Shown: positions 47,318 to 61,127, counted from the first letter of the stretch. The stretch: DNA of 64,000 nt from Magnetospirillum sp. 15-1 (GCF_900184795.1 NZ_FXXN01000027.1:165296-229295); one strand, 5' to 3'. Numbers and translations are program-made. The notes: generated from the letters alone by a model not told the origin.

Positions 47318-47321
<4 letters not shown>
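46842..47321 (-). CDS. tsaE: tRNA threonylcarbamoyladenosine biosynthesis protein TsaE
   Basis: This 159-residue P-loop ATPase has LAGTLGTGKSTLARALIRAL (Walker A), SPTFTLVQQYE and the HFDLYRLEKPNDALELDIEE motif of the family. It drives the TsaB-TsaD complex that makes t6A in tRNA. It overlaps xerC at its start by four bases and amgK at its end by 17. Confidence 0.95.
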
Positions 47322-48262
<941 letters not shown>

Positions 48263-48263
48263 G

Positions 48264-48977
48264 TTACCCGACGAAGCGCCGCACCGAGCCCTCGACCACG
48301 CGGGCCAGGAAGGTGATCAGCTCGGTGGCCTGACCGGCATGGAAGGTACGGCCGTGGCGCGAGCCCAGCGCCATGGCGCCTTCCGGCGAGCGTCCGCCCG
48401 GCGACAGGCGGACCACCGCCGAGGACTGCACCAGCCCGGCGCCGTCGCCGAACAGGGCGGGGTCGCCCGGCATTTCCTCGGTCAGCGCGCAGTCGCGGTC
48501 GGCGCCGCCCATGATCTGGGCGACGGTGCCGACCGGCAGGGTCAGGATGCCGGGCGCCAGCAATTCGGGCAGCGCTTCCTCGGACTTTTCGAAACACAGC
48601 GTCGCCACGTCCACGTCCAGCAGCGCGGGCAGGTCGTCCGATACCGCCTCGACCAGCTCGGCCATGGTGTCGGCGCCCAGGATGGACAGCACGGCGCGAT
48701 GGGTGCGGGTCTGGATGGACATATTGGAACGGCTGGTGTGGATCAGGGTCTCGGCGGCACCCCGCACCCGCTCCACCTCGTCCCTCAGGCGGTCGATCAT
48801 GAACACCTGCATGTCCAGCACGCCGTCATCCTCGGCCCAGCGCGAAGGTGGCGACAGCGACAGCAACAGGTCGGGGTGGCGGACCAGGAAGTCGGGATGG
48901 GCCTGCAAAAAAGCCGTAACCTGCCGTTCGTCGGGCAGCGGCAGTTGCAACGCGGCGTCGTCGCGCTTGCGCGCCAT
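48264..48977 (-). CDS. DUF484 family protein
   Basis: This 237-residue protein has the family pattern: an N-terminal QVTAFLQAHPDFLVRHPDLLLSL segment, a short coiled coil and a C-terminal GAF-like fold (MALGSRHGRTFHAGQATELITFLARVV). The function is unknown. The gene is conserved upstream of xerC in many proteobacteria. It is the first gene of the DUF484-xerC-tsaE-amgK-murU operon and is read divergently from priA across 41 bases. Confidence 0.9.
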   Translation of the reverse strand: MARKRDDAALQLPLPDERQVTAFLQAHPDFLVRHPDLLLSLSPPSRWAEDDGVLDMQVFMIDRLRDEVERVRGAAETLIHTSRSNMSIQTRTHRAVLSILGADTMAELVEAVSDDLPALLDVDVATLCFEKSEEALPELLAPGILTLPVGTVAQIMGGADRDCALTEEMPGDPALFGDGAGLVQSSAVVRLSPGGRSPEGAMALGSRHGRTFHAGQATELITFLARVVEGSVRRFVG

Positions 48978-49018
48978 GACCAATATCCCTTCCCTGGTTC
49001 TCCCTAGTTCCGTAGCTT

Positions 49019-51220
49019 ATGCACGCCATGTCCGCCACTTCAACCCCCTCCCTGTTCAATCCTGGGCAACGCGTCGCCGTTATGCTGCCCCTGCCGCTCG
49101 GCGGGGCGTACGATTACGCGGTGGGCGACGAGTCCCTGCGGCCCGGCGATTTCGTCGAGGTGCCGCTGGCCGGCCGTCTGGTTGCCGGCGTGGTCTGGGG
49201 GGCCGGCGACGGCAAGGTGGACGCGGCCAAACTGCGTCCGGTGGCCCGCCGCCTCGCCGCCGCCGGCCTGCCCGAGGTGACGCGCCGCTTCGTCGACTGG
49301 GTGGCGTCCTACACCCTGGCGCCGCCCGGCGCGGTGCTGAAGATGGCCATGAGCGTGCCTTCGGCCCTCGAGCCCGTGCCGCCCCATATGGCGCTGCGCC
49401 CCGCCGCCGCGCCACCCGAATTCAAGGATACCGCCGCACGGCGCAAGGTAATGGCGGCCGCCTGCCGCCTGCCGCCCATGTCCGCCGCCGATCTGGCCCG
49501 CGAGGCCGGGGTGGGGCCGGCGGTGGTCAAGGGGCTGGTGGAGGCGGGCGCGCTGGAAAGCGTGGAACTGGCGCCGCCGCGCGCCTTCTCGCCCCCCGAC
49601 CTCGCCGCGCCGCGCGCCGAATTGTCGCCGGGCCAGCAGGAGGGCGCCGATGCTCTGGTCGCCGCCCTGGGCGGAGGCTTCTCGGTGGTTCTCATCGACG
49701 GCGTCACCGGCTCGGGCAAGACCGAGGTGTATTTCGAGGCGGTGGCCGCCGTTTTGGCCAAGGGCAAGCAGGTGCTGGTGCTGCTGCCCGAGATCGCGCT
49801 GTCCGCCCAGTGGCTGGACCGTTTCCGCCGCCGCTTCGGGGTCAAGCCAGCCATGTGGCATTCCGATCTGGGCGACGCCACCCGGCGCAAGACGTGGCGG
49901 GCGGTGGCCTCGGGAGAGGCCGCCATCGTGGTCGGCGCCCGCTCGGGTCTGTTCCTGCCGTTCAGGGATTTGGGCCTGATCGTGGTGGACGAGGAGCACG
50001 ACCAGGCCTTCAAGCAGGAGGACCACGTCTGCTACCACGCCCGCGACATGGCGGTGGTCCGAGCCCGGCTGGGCGGTTTTCCGGCGGTGCTGGCCTCGGC
50101 GACGCCGTCTCTGGAAAGTTTGGCCAACGTCCAGGCCGGGCGCTACCGCCTGGTCCATCTGCCCGACCGCCATGCCGGCGCGGTGCTGCCCGACATCGTG
50201 CCGGTGGACCTGCGCCGCCATCCTCCGCCGCGGGGCCGCTGGCTGTCACCGTTGCTGGTCGAGGCGCTGGAAGAGGTGATGGCGGCGGGCGAGCAGGCCA
50301 TGCTCTACCTCAACCGTCGCGGCTATGCGCCGCTGACGCTGTGCCGCACCTGCGGCCACCGGCTGCAATGCCCCCATTGCACCGCCTGGCTGGTGGAGCA
50401 CAGGTCGGCGGGACGGCTGGTCTGCCACCATTGCGGCCACCACATCCGCCTGCCGCCCAAGTGCCCGGAATGCGAGGCCGAGGCCAATTTCGCCGCCTGC
50501 GGGCCGGGGGTGGAGCGGGTGGCGGAGGAAGCCGCCCTACTGTTCCCCAACGCCCGTATCGCCGTGATGACCTCGGACACCTGCACCGGCCCCCATGCCG
50601 CAGCCGAGTTCGTGCGCCGGGTCTCCGACCACGAGGTCGACCTGCTGATCGGCACCCAGATCGTCGCCAAGGGCTATCACTTTCCCATGCTAACCCTGGT
50701 GGGCGTGGTGGATGCCGATCTGGGGCTGGAGGGCGGTGATCTGCGGGCCGGCGAGCGCACCCACCAATTGCTGTCCCAGGTGGCGGGGCGTGCCGGCCGG
50801 GCCGAGCGTCCCGGCCGCGTGCTGCTGCAGACCTACCAGCCCGACCACCCGGTGATGCGGGCGCTGCGCTCGGGCGAGCGCGACGCCTTCATTGCCCGCG
50901 AGGCCGAGGCGCGGCGCGACGCCGGCATGCCGCCCTATGGCCGCCTCGCCGCCCTGATCCTGTCGGGCCCCGATGCGGGAGTGGTGGATTCCTACGCCCG
51001 CACCCTGGCCAAGGCGGCGCCCAGGGCCGAGGGACTGCAGGTGCTGGGGCCGGCGCCCGCCCCCATGGCCCTGTTGCGTGGCCGCCACCGCCGCCGCTTC
51101 CTGATCCAGTCCGGGCGGTCGCTCAACCTCCAGGCCCTGCTGCGCGACTGGCTGGCCCGCACCCGGCCGCCCAAGAGCGTGCGGGTCCAGGTGGACGTCG
51201 ACCCCTACAGCTTTTCTTGA
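49019..51220 (+). CDS. priA: Primosomal protein N' (replication restart helicase)
   Basis: This 733-residue SF2 helicase recognises stalled forks and reloads DnaB. It has an N-terminal DNA-binding domain, Walker A GVTGSGKTE (228-236), DEEHD, SATPSLES, and the eight-Cys double zinc site (CRTCGHRLQCPHC and CHHCGHHIRLPPKCPEC). QVAGRAGRAERPG is motif VI. Complete and of normal length. MSATSTP at 49028 is an alternative start. Confidence 0.95.
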   Translation: MHAMSATSTPSLFNPGQRVAVMLPLPLGGAYDYAVGDESLRPGDFVEVPLAGRLVAGVVWGAGDGKVDAAKLRPVARRLAAAGLPEVTRRFVDWVASYTLAPPGAVLKMAMSVPSALEPVPPHMALRPAAAPPEFKDTAARRKVMAAACRLPPMSAADLAREAGVGPAVVKGLVEAGALESVELAPPRAFSPPDLAAPRAELSPGQQEGADALVAALGGGFSVVLIDGVTGSGKTEVYFEAVAAVLAKGKQVLVLLPEIALSAQWLDRFRRRFGVKPAMWHSDLGDATRRKTWRAVASGEAAIVVGARSGLFLPFRDLGLIVVDEEHDQAFKQEDHVCYHARDMAVVRARLGGFPAVLASATPSLESLANVQAGRYRLVHLPDRHAGAVLPDIVPVDLRRHPPPRGRWLSPLLVEALEEVMAAGEQAMLYLNRRGYAPLTLCRTCGHRLQCPHCTAWLVEHRSAGRLVCHHCGHHIRLPPKCPECEAEANFAACGPGVERVAEEAALLFPNARIAVMTSDTCTGPHAAAEFVRRVSDHEVDLLIGTQIVAKGYHFPMLTLVGVVDADLGLEGGDLRAGERTHQLLSQVAGRAGRAERPGRVLLQTYQPDHPVMRALRSGERDAFIAREAEARRDAGMPPYGRLAALILSGPDAGVVDSYARTLAKAAPRAEGLQVLGPAPAPMALLRGRHRRRFLIQSGRSLNLQALLRDWLARTRPPKSVRVQVDVDPYSFS

Positions 51221-51230
51221 AGGGGGAAGT

Positions 51231-51247
51231 ATGGCAATCTTTGCCAT
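51231..51247. promoter_or_regulatory. Palindromic operator of the parDE-type pair
   Basis: ATGGCAATCTTTGCCAT is a perfect 7-bp inverted repeat with a 3-bp centre, 25 bases upstream of the antitoxin start. It is in the usual place for autoregulation by the antitoxin or complex. Confidence 0.65.
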
Positions 51248-51271
51248 GCCACTTTCCTCAAGGAGCCCGTC

Positions 51272-51505
51272 ATGGCGACCATGAATGTTTCCCTGCCCGA
51301 TCCCATGCGCGAATGGGTGGAGACCCAGGTCAAGGGCGGCGTCTATGCCAATGCCAGCGACTATATCCGCGACCTGATCCGCCACGATCAGCAGCGGCGC
51401 CAGTTGCTGGAAGCCGCCATCGCCGAAGGCCTCGACAGCGGCCGCAGCCCGCGCAAGGCGGAGGACATCATGGCCGAGGCCAAATCCCGCCTGGCGCATG
51501 GCTGA
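51272..51505 (+). CDS. parD: ParD-like antitoxin
   Basis: This 77-residue protein has the ribbon-helix-helix opening MNVSLPDPMREWVETQVKGG and the ParD pattern YANASDYIRDLIRHDQQRR, followed by a C-terminal toxin-binding tail. It should neutralise the ParE-like toxin coded next, with which it overlaps by eight bases. It starts after a CAAGGAG box. Confidence 0.9.
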   Translation: MATMNVSLPDPMREWVETQVKGGVYANASDYIRDLIRHDQQRRQLLEAAIAEGLDSGRSPRKAEDIMAEAKSRLAHG

Positions 51506-51809
51506 TTACGTCCTTTCCAACAAGGCCGACGACGATCTCGGTCGGATCTACACGTATTCTCTCCAGACATTCGGCGAAGCGCGGGCGGACGCGTATTTCC
51601 TCGGCTTGCGCGATTGCCTGCAGGTCCTGGCCGACAATCCCCGCCTGGGCCGCCCGGCGGAGCTTGTGCCGGCCGAACTCCTGCGCCACGAGCACGGCCG
51701 GCATATCGTTTTCTACCTGACGGAAGCGGGCGGCATTTTCATCGTCCGCGTCCTTCACCGAGGGATGGATGCCCCGCGCCATATGGATGCCGAAGACGGC
51801 TCACACTGA
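51498..51809 (+). CDS. parE: ParE/RelE-superfamily toxin
   Basis: This 103-residue protein has the ParE fold pattern: ADYVLSNKADDDLGRIYTYSLQTFG, a DCLQVLADNPRLGRPAELV middle and the C-terminal GRHIVFYLTEAGGIFIVRVLHRGMD with the conserved Arg. ParE toxins poison DNA gyrase, while RelE relatives cut mRNA. The VLHRxMD ending favours the ParE branch. Both genes of the pair are intact. Confidence 0.9.
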   Translation: MADYVLSNKADDDLGRIYTYSLQTFGEARADAYFLGLRDCLQVLADNPRLGRPAELVPAELLRHEHGRHIVFYLTEAGGIFIVRVLHRGMDAPRHMDAEDGSH

Positions 51810-51818
51810 GGATTTTTC

Positions 51819-53645
<1,827 letters not shown>

Positions 53646-53657
53646 CAGGCCGGGCGG

Positions 53658-53888
53658 CTATTTCCGCCTCAGCTCCGAGCGGGAGTAATTGCTGAAATGC
53701 CCCTCTCGGGCCGCCTGGGCACGGACCTTGCCCACCATGCCGGGAGTCCTGGCGGCGGGGGCGACGGCTCCCAACTGGCGTTCCAGTGCCTGGCTGCCGC
53801 ATTGCGGGCAGGCGGGCACGTCGGCTGATCGCACCAGGGTCTCGAACACGGCGTCGCACCCGGTACAGCGATAGGTGTAGTAAGGCAT
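53658..53888 (-). CDS. FmdB-type zinc-ribbon protein
   Basis: This 76-residue protein begins with the FmdB zinc ribbon PYYTYRCTGCDAVFE and PACPQCGSQALER, two CxxC knuckles. The family is a putative regulator. The C-terminal tail HFSNYSRSELRRK is typical. It converges with recQ 12 bases away. Confidence 0.88.
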   Translation of the reverse strand: MPYYTYRCTGCDAVFETLVRSADVPACPQCGSQALERQLGAVAPAARTPGMVGKVRAQAAREGHFSNYSRSELRRK

Positions 53889-54210
53889 TCCATCCCCTCA
53901 CACGGCGTTCAGGGTGGCGGCGGGGCCAGATTAGCATCGCCCGCGCTTCGGCACGAAAAAAATTATGGGGAGCGGGTAGGTGCTCCCACCCGAGCCCCCA
54001 CCCTCACTTTTGCCCACGGCGCCGCGCCCGGCGCAGGAAGGATAATTCGATCTCCTCCCCCGAATGGGCAGGAGTCGTCTTGCAACGCAAAACCCGATGT
54101 GTTAGTTAACCGTCGCGCCGACAGGGGGGCCTTTCCTGATGGCGCCAGAATTATGTTGCCTTTCAATAGGTTACGGCTGCCGGTTCGACCCTATCCAAGG
54201 ACTTGCCCAG
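53889..54210. other. Intergenic region between fmdB-type gene and atpH
   Basis: This 322-base stretch has no convincing gene. It holds a GGGAGC/GCTCCC stem near 53966-53990, which lies upstream of the fmdB-type gene, and a candidate promoter for the atp operon at 54080-54108. The rest shows nothing notable. Confidence 0.5.
54080..54108 (+). promoter_or_regulatory. Candidate promoter of the atp operon
   Basis: TTGCAA (54080-54085) and TAGTTA (54103-54108) are separated by 17 bases, about 100 bases upstream of atpH. Confidence 0.45.
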
Positions 54211-54765
54211 GTGCCTTCCGAAACTATTGGCGTGATCGCCGACCGCTACGCCACCGCTCTCTTCGAGTTGGCCGATTCTTCCGGTTCGCTCGACCAGGTG
54301 GCTGGTGACCTCAAGACGCTCCAGGCCATGCTGCGCGAAAGCGCCGACCTGCGCCGAGTCGTCGACAGCCCCGTTCTCAGCCGCGAGCAGCAGGGGGCGG
54401 CGATCGGCGCCGTCGCCAAGGCCGCCGGCTTTTCGGAGCTGACCTCCAAATTCCTCGGGCTGGCGGCCAAGAACCGCCGGCTGTTCACCCTGAATGGGGT
54501 GATCGCCTCCTATCTCGGCCGGTTGGCGGCCCGTCGCGGCGAAAAGTCCGCGACGGTGGCTTCCGCCGTGGCTCTCACGCCGGCCCAGCAAGACGCCCTC
54601 ACCACCGCCCTCAAGGCGGCCTTCGGCGGCAATGTTGCCGTCGATGTCAAGGTTGATCCCAGCTTGCTGGGCGGCCTGGTGGTTCAGGTCGGTTCCCGCA
54701 TGGTTGACAGCTCGCTCAAGACGAAGCTGCAGCATCTCAAGCTCGCTATGAAAGGGGTTGGATAA
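54211..54765 (+). CDS. atpH: F1 ATP synthase subunit delta
   Basis: This 184-residue peripheral-stalk subunit connects F1 to the b subunits. It has the family pattern [16 protein letters not shown] and the C-terminal [34 protein letters not shown]. The start is GTG 54211, which gives the normal length; ATG 54139 would add 24 atypical residues. The stop overlaps atpA by one base. The F0 genes are not in this operon, as is usual in alphaproteobacteria. Confidence 0.95.
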   Translation: MPSETIGVIADRYATALFELADSSGSLDQVAGDLKTLQAMLRESADLRRVVDSPVLSREQQGAAIGAVAKAAGFSELTSKFLGLAAKNRRLFTLNGVIASYLGRLAARRGEKSATVASAVALTPAQQDALTTALKAAFGGNVAVDVKVDPSLLGGLVVQVGSRMVDSSLKTKLQHLKLAMKGVG

Positions 54766-56294
54766 TGGAAATCCGCGCCGCGGAAATCTCCGCAATCCTC
54801 AAGCAACAGATCGCCACCTTCGGGACCGAGGCGGAAGTTGCCGAGGTCGGTCAGGTGCTGTCTGTCGGTGACGGTATCGCCCGCGTGCACGGCCTTGACA
54901 AGGTCCAGGCCGGCGAGATGGTCGAATTCCCAGGCGGCATCAAGGGTATGGCGCTGAATCTCGAGACCGACAACGTCGGCATCGTGATTTTCGGCGACGA
55001 CCGCAACATCAAGGAAGGCGACGTCGTCAAGCGGACCGGCTCCATCGTGGACGTTCCGGTCGGCAAGGGTCTGCTGGGCCGCGTCGTGGACGCGCTGGGC
55101 AATCCCATCGACGGCAAGGGCCCCATCGAGGCCGCCTCGCGCCAGCGCGTTGACGTCAAGGCCCCGGGCATCATTCCGCGTAAGTCGGTGCACGAGCCCA
55201 TGTCCACCGGCATCAAGGCCGTGGACGCCCTGATCCCCGTCGGCCGCGGCCAGCGCGAGCTGGTCATCGGCGATCGCCAGACCGGCAAGACCGCCATCCT
55301 GGTCGACACCATCATCAACCAGAAGCGCTGGCACGACGCCAACGACGAGAAGGCGAAGCTGTTCTGCATCTACGTCGCCGTCGGTCAGAAGCGCTCCACC
55401 GTGGCCCAGATCGTCAAGACCCTGACCGATTACGGCGCCATGGACTACACCATCGTGGTGGCCGCGACCGCGTCGGAGCCCGCTCCGCTGCAGTTCATCG
55501 CCCCTTACGCCGGCTGCACCATGGGCGAGTACTTCCGTGACAACGGCATGCACGCCCTGATCATTTATGATGATCTCTCGAAGCAGGCCGTCGCCTACCG
55601 CCAGATGTCGCTGCTGCTCCGCCGTCCGCCGGGCCGCGAAGCCTATCCGGGCGACGTGTTCTATCTGCACTCGCGCCTGCTCGAGCGCGCCGCCAAGATG
55701 GGCGACGCCGCCGGTGCCGGTTCGCTGACCGCCCTGCCGGTCATCGAGACCCAGGCCAACGACGTGTCGGCCTACATCCCCACCAACGTGATCTCGATCA
55801 CCGACGGCCAGATCTTCCTGGAAACCGAACTGTTCTATAAGGGCATCCGCCCCGCCGTGAACGTCGGTCTGTCGGTGTCGCGCGTCGGCTCCGCCGCCCA
55901 GATCAAGGCGATGAAGCAGGTTGCGGGCTCGATCAAGCTGGAACTGGCCCAGTATCGTGAAATGGCTGCCTTCGCGCAGTTCGCTTCCGACCTGGACCCG
56001 GCCACCCAGAAGCTGCTGAACCGTGGCGCGCGCCTGACCGAGCTCTTGAAGCAGCCGCAGTTCGCTCCCATGCCGACCGAAGAGGAAGTCATTTCCATCT
56101 ACGCCGGCGTAAAGGGCTATCTGGACAAGATCGAGGTGCGCCAGGTCGGCCGCTTCGAATCGTCCCTGCTGGCTGAAATCCGCTCGAAGGCGCCGGAGAT
56201 TCTCTCCACCATCGCCTCCGAGAAGCAGATCAGCGCCCAGACCGAAGAGAAGCTCAAGGCGTTCCTCGACGCGTTCTCCAAGACCTTCGCTTAA
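54765..56294 (+). CDS. atpA: F1 ATP synthase subunit alpha
   Basis: This 509-residue subunit has the non-catalytic nucleotide site [10 protein letters not shown], the ATP-synthase alpha/beta signature in [14 protein letters not shown] and the SYR-type [22 protein letters not shown] region. It assembles as alpha3beta3 with AtpD. Full length and second in the operon. Confidence 0.97.
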   Translation: MEIRAAEISAILKQQIATFGTEAEVAEVGQVLSVGDGIARVHGLDKVQAGEMVEFPGGIKGMALNLETDNVGIVIFGDDRNIKEGDVVKRTGSIVDVPVGKGLLGRVVDALGNPIDGKGPIEAASRQRVDVKAPGIIPRKSVHEPMSTGIKAVDALIPVGRGQRELVIGDRQTGKTAILVDTIINQKRWHDANDEKAKLFCIYVAVGQKRSTVAQIVKTLTDYGAMDYTIVVAATASEPAPLQFIAPYAGCTMGEYFRDNGMHALIIYDDLSKQAVAYRQMSLLLRRPPGREAYPGDVFYLHSRLLERAAKMGDAAGAGSLTALPVIETQANDVSAYIPTNVISITDGQIFLETELFYKGIRPAVNVGLSVSRVGSAAQIKAMKQVAGSIKLELAQYREMAAFAQFASDLDPATQKLLNRGARLTELLKQPQFAPMPTEEEVISIYAGVKGYLDKIEVRQVGRFESSLLAEIRSKAPEILSTIASEKQISAQTEEKLKAFLDAFSKTFA

Positions 56295-56316
56295 CCGTCC
56301 CGTGGGAGTTTAGGTT

Positions 56317-57201
56317 ATGGCGAGTCTCAAGGACCTGCGGATGAAGATCGTGAGCGTCAAATCGACGCGCAAGATCACGTCCGCCATGAAGATGGTCGCT
56401 GCCTCGAAACTCCGCCGCGCGCAAACCGCGGCGGAAGCGGCACGGCCGTTCGCCGAGCGCATGGAGCGTATGCTGGGCACCCTGGCCGCCAGTCTGGCCG
56501 GCCAGTCGGGTGCGCCCCGCATGCTCACCGGCACCGGAGCCGACAAGGTGCATCTGCTCGTGGCGGTGACCGCCGACCGCGGCCTGTGCGGCGGCTTCAA
56601 CTCGTCCATCGTCCGCGCCACCAAGGCGATGGCCGCCGAACTGCTGAAGCAGGGCAAGATCATCAAGATCATGCCGGTGGGCCGCAAGGCCCGCGAGCAG
56701 CTGCGCCGCGACTACGGCCAGTACATGATCGAGGGCTTCGAGAACCTGGGCCGCAAGGGCGTCGTGTTCGCCGAGGCCGATCAGGTCGCGTCGCAGATCT
56801 CGGCCATGTTCGACGGCGAGGAATTCGACGTCTGCACCGTGATCTACAACAAGTTCAAGTCGGCCATCGCGCAGGAAGTGACCCGTCAGCAGGTCATTCC
56901 CTTCCCGGTTCCGGCTCAGGCCGCTAACGCGGAGACCGGCCCCAAGGCCATCTACGAGTTCGAGCCCGGTGAAGAGGAAATCCTGGCCGAGATCCTGCCG
57001 CGCAATCTGGCTACCCAGATGTTCCGTGCCCTGCTGGAAAGCCAGGCCTCGGAACAGGGCGCGCGCATGACCGCGATGGACAACGCGACACGTAACGCGG
57101 GCGAAATGATCAATGCCTTGGCGATCAAGTACAACCGGTCGCGCCAGGCCCAGATCACCAAGGAACTGATCGAAATCATCTCCGGCGCCGAAGCGCTGTG
57201 A
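56317..57201 (+). CDS. atpG: F1 ATP synthase subunit gamma
   Basis: This 294-residue central stalk subunit has the conserved N-terminal [24 protein letters not shown] and C-terminal [28 protein letters not shown] helices, which form the rotor coiled coil. It lies between atpA and atpD. Confidence 0.97.
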   Translation: MASLKDLRMKIVSVKSTRKITSAMKMVAASKLRRAQTAAEAARPFAERMERMLGTLAASLAGQSGAPRMLTGTGADKVHLLVAVTADRGLCGGFNSSIVRATKAMAAELLKQGKIIKIMPVGRKAREQLRRDYGQYMIEGFENLGRKGVVFAEADQVASQISAMFDGEEFDVCTVIYNKFKSAIAQEVTRQQVIPFPVPAQAANAETGPKAIYEFEPGEEEILAEILPRNLATQMFRALLESQASEQGARMTAMDNATRNAGEMINALAIKYNRSRQAQITKELIEIISGAEAL

Positions 57202-57212
57202 CGGAAGACTAG

Positions 57213-58649
<1,437 letters not shown>

Positions 58650-58670
58650 GGCTCTCGGATGTATTGAGAA

Positions 58671-58694
58671 GGCGGGCTCTTTCGAGAGCCCGCC
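58671..58694 (+). promoter_or_regulatory. Stem-loop between atpD and atpC
   Basis: GGCGGGCTC and GAGCCCGCC arms around TTTCGA form a strong hairpin in the 77-base gap between two genes of the same operon. It is likely to stabilise the upstream mRNA or attenuate atpC. Confidence 0.6.
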
Positions 58695-58726
58695 GCCTCG
58701 AAAGATTAGGTTGAAGGACTCGCGGC

Positions 58727-59128
58727 ATGGCCGAGAAGATTCAGTTCGAATTGGTGTCCCCGGCGAAGCTTCTGGTTTCGTCCAAGGTGGACATGGTCGT
58801 GGTGCCCGGCAGCGAAGGCGACTTCGGTGCCCTGGCCCGGCACGCCCCGATGATCACCACCGTGCGTCCGGGTGTCATCGACATCCACGACGGCGGTAAG
58901 GTTTCGTCGTCCATCTTCGTGGCCGGCGGCTTTGCCGAGGTCAACGAGGAGCGCATTACGGTGCTGGCCGAGGAAGCCATTCCGGTGGGTGAACTGACCG
59001 CCGAGATGGCCGAAGCCCGCAAGAAGGCCGCCAAGGAAGCCATGGACGATGCCGGCAACGAGCGCGACAAGGCTCATGCCCAGCGTCTGACTCTGATCGC
59101 CGAGGCCATGGCCGCCGCCGTCGCCTGA
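58727..59128 (+). CDS. atpC: F1 ATP synthase subunit epsilon
   Basis: This 133-residue subunit has the N-terminal beta-sandwich (FELVSPAKLL, GSEGDFGALARHAPMITTVRPG) and a short helical C-terminus ending in IAEAMAAAVA. It regulates F1 rotation. It is the last gene of atpHAGDC and is followed by a strong terminator. Confidence 0.95.
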   Translation: MAEKIQFELVSPAKLLVSSKVDMVVVPGSEGDFGALARHAPMITTVRPGVIDIHDGGKVSSSIFVAGGFAEVNEERITVLAEEAIPVGELTAEMAEARKKAAKEAMDDAGNERDKAHAQRLTLIAEAMAAAVA

Positions 59129-59150
59129 TCGACGGCTTTAAGAACTGGCG

Positions 59151-59185
59151 AAAGGGCCGCTTCCACCGGAAGCGGCCCTTTTGTC
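59151..59185 (+). terminator. Terminator of the atp operon
   Basis: AAAGGGCCGCTTCC and GGAAGCGGCCCTTT arms around ACC, followed by TTGTCTT, form a classical intrinsic terminator 22 bases past atpC. Confidence 0.9.
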
Positions 59186-59245
59186 TTGAAAATCCCCCCT
59201 CATCTCCCAGAATGGAATTCTTCAAGGGGGGGAGCGGGTTCGATC

Positions 59246-60067
59246 ATGCAAGGCGGCAAGGGTTGGAGCATCGACGACATCGGCTGGGATCGCTTCGATC
59301 CCGGGCTGGTGGATTCCGATCTCCTCCAGGTGATCAAGGCCGCCGCCATGGTCGAGCGCAATGCTGCCGACTACACCCTTTATCTTGCGCGGGTCTTCCG
59401 CGACGACCCCGCCTTCGTCGCCGCCCTCGAGCAGTGGCGGGCCGATGAGACCCGCCATGGCGACTGCCTGGGCCGCTATGCCCAACTGGCCGACCCCGAT
59501 TTCGATTTCGCCGCCCGGTTCAAACGCTTCACCGACGGTTACCGTATCCCCGTCCATGCCGAGGCCTCGGTGCGGGGATCGACCACCGGTGAATTGCTGG
59601 CCCGCTGTATCGTCGAGACGGGAACCTCGTCCTTCTATTCCGCCATCCGCGACCGCAGCCGCGAGCCGGTGCTGCGCGACCTGTGCCACCGCATCGCCGG
59701 CGACGAGTTCCGCCATTACAAACTGTTTTACGGGGCCATGCGGGACGCCCAGGCCCGTGACCGGCTGCCGCTGTGGCGCCGTGCCCTGGTGGCGGTGGGG
59801 CGTATCCGGGAAAGCGACGACGACGAGCTGGCCTATGCCTGGCACGCCGCCAATGATCCGGACGGATTGGCCTATGATCGTGAGCGCTGCAACGCGGCCT
59901 ATGCCACGCGCGCCTATGGGGTGTACGGACAGGTGCATGCCGAGCGGGCGGCGGGCATGGTGGTGAAGGCGGTCGGCCTCGATCCCCAGGGCTGGCTGGG
60001 CCGCCGGGCCCGCGATTTCGCCTGGGTCAAGATGCGGCAGCGGGCCAAAGCCCCGCCGCCGCTATAG
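59246..60067 (+). CDS. Ferritin-like di-iron protein
   Basis: This 273-residue protein has a four-helix-bundle di-iron pattern: Glu in MVERNAADYTLYLA, DETRHGD (E-x2-H), ETGTSSFYSAI with a Glu, and GDEFRHYKLF (E-x2-H). Such sets bind two irons in rubrerythrin- or desaturase-like proteins. The substrate is unknown. It is probably transcribed with the PNPOx-like gene 11 bases downstream. Confidence 0.75.
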   Translation: MQGGKGWSIDDIGWDRFDPGLVDSDLLQVIKAAAMVERNAADYTLYLARVFRDDPAFVAALEQWRADETRHGDCLGRYAQLADPDFDFAARFKRFTDGYRIPVHAEASVRGSTTGELLARCIVETGTSSFYSAIRDRSREPVLRDLCHRIAGDEFRHYKLFYGAMRDAQARDRLPLWRRALVAVGRIRESDDDELAYAWHAANDPDGLAYDRERCNAAYATRAYGVYGQVHAERAAGMVVKAVGLDPQGWLGRRARDFAWVKMRQRAKAPPPL

Positions 60068-60078
60068 GAACAATCGCC

Positions 60079-60642
60079 ATGGCCCAGCACCACGCCTCCA
60101 TCTCCGACCGCTTCGCCGGGTTCATCGCCGCCCAGCCCATGTTCTTCGTCGCCACGGCCACGGAACAGGGGCGCATCAACCTGTCGCCTAAGGGGCTCGA
60201 CGGTACCTTCCGCATCCTCGGTCCCAATCGGGTGGCATGGCTGAACCTGACCGGCAGCGGCAACGAAACGGCGACCCATCTGTGTCGCAACGACCGCATC
60301 ACCATCATGTTCTGCGCCTTTTCCGGGGCGCCGCTGATTCTGCGGCTCTATGGCCGCGCCCGTGCGCTGCACCACCGCGATGGCGAGTGGGCGGAATTCG
60401 ACGCCCTGTTCCCGGATTATCCCGCCAAGCGACAGATCGTCGTGGTCGAGGTGGACAGCATCATCACCTCCTGCGGCTTCGGCATTCCCCTGATGGATTA
60501 TTCCGGTCAGCGCCCGACCTTGCCGGCCTGGGCGCAGAGCAAGGGACCGGAGGGAATCGGGCAGTATTGGCGTGACAAGAATCTGGTCAGCTTCGACGGC
60601 CTGCCCACCGGACTGCTGGACGATCCCGACGAGACGGAGTGA
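60079..60642 (+). CDS. Pyridoxamine 5'-phosphate oxidase-related flavin-binding protein
   Basis: This 187-residue split-barrel protein has MFFVATATEQGRINLSPKGLDG, GSGNETATHL and the FCAFSGAPLILRLYGRARA strand typical of the PNPOx-like family that binds FMN or F420. It lacks the features of true PdxH and is likely an oxidoreductase of unknown substrate. It follows the ferritin-like gene. Confidence 0.85.
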   Translation: MAQHHASISDRFAGFIAAQPMFFVATATEQGRINLSPKGLDGTFRILGPNRVAWLNLTGSGNETATHLCRNDRITIMFCAFSGAPLILRLYGRARALHHRDGEWAEFDALFPDYPAKRQIVVVEVDSIITSCGFGIPLMDYSGQRPTLPAWAQSKGPEGIGQYWRDKNLVSFDGLPTGLLDDPDETE

Positions 60643-60704
60643 TGAATCTTGTTCCGAAGGCAACGCTGTGGTCTGCTCGCCACGCGACAACATAAGGCAG
60701 ACGA

Positions 60705-61127
60705 ATGAGCGGCAACGCATTGTGGCAGTATCGGTGGAGCGACGATTTCGCCCTGGGTGACCCCACGGTGGACGGGCAGCATCGTGCCTTTTTCGAGGAG
60801 GCCGCCGCCCTGCGCGCCGCCCTGGCGTCGGACGAGCCCAAGGAGTGCATCGTCGCCTATTGCGCCGCTTTCGTCGCCAATCTGCGGGCCCACTTCGCCG
60901 ACGAGGAGCGCCTGATGGGCCGGATCGGCTTTCCCGCCCAAAATATTCACCGCCAGGAGCACCAGCGCCTGCTGGCCCGCACCGAGGAGGTGGTGGCGGA
61001 AATCCATGCCGCCGACTGCCTGATCGACTGCCTGCTCGGCGCCCACGCCCTGATGGAGGCGCTGGTGGAGCACGTCACCAACCAGGACATGCGCATCAAG
61101 GCCTTCATGCCCCGGCAATGCGCATGA
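60705..61127 (+). CDS. Bacteriohemerythrin (second copy)
   Basis: This 140-residue hemerythrin has the family opening WQYRWSDDFALGDPTVDGQH and ligand motifs HFADEE, IHRQEHQRLL and HVTNQD, all intact. It probably binds O2. Its end overlaps a secreted-protein gene as ATGA. Compared with the copy at 5007-5417 the core is conserved while the surface differs. Confidence 0.93.
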   Translation: MSGNALWQYRWSDDFALGDPTVDGQHRAFFEEAAALRAALASDEPKECIVAYCAAFVANLRAHFADEERLMGRIGFPAQNIHRQEHQRLLARTEEVVAEIHAADCLIDCLLGAHALMEALVEHVTNQDMRIKAFMPRQCA

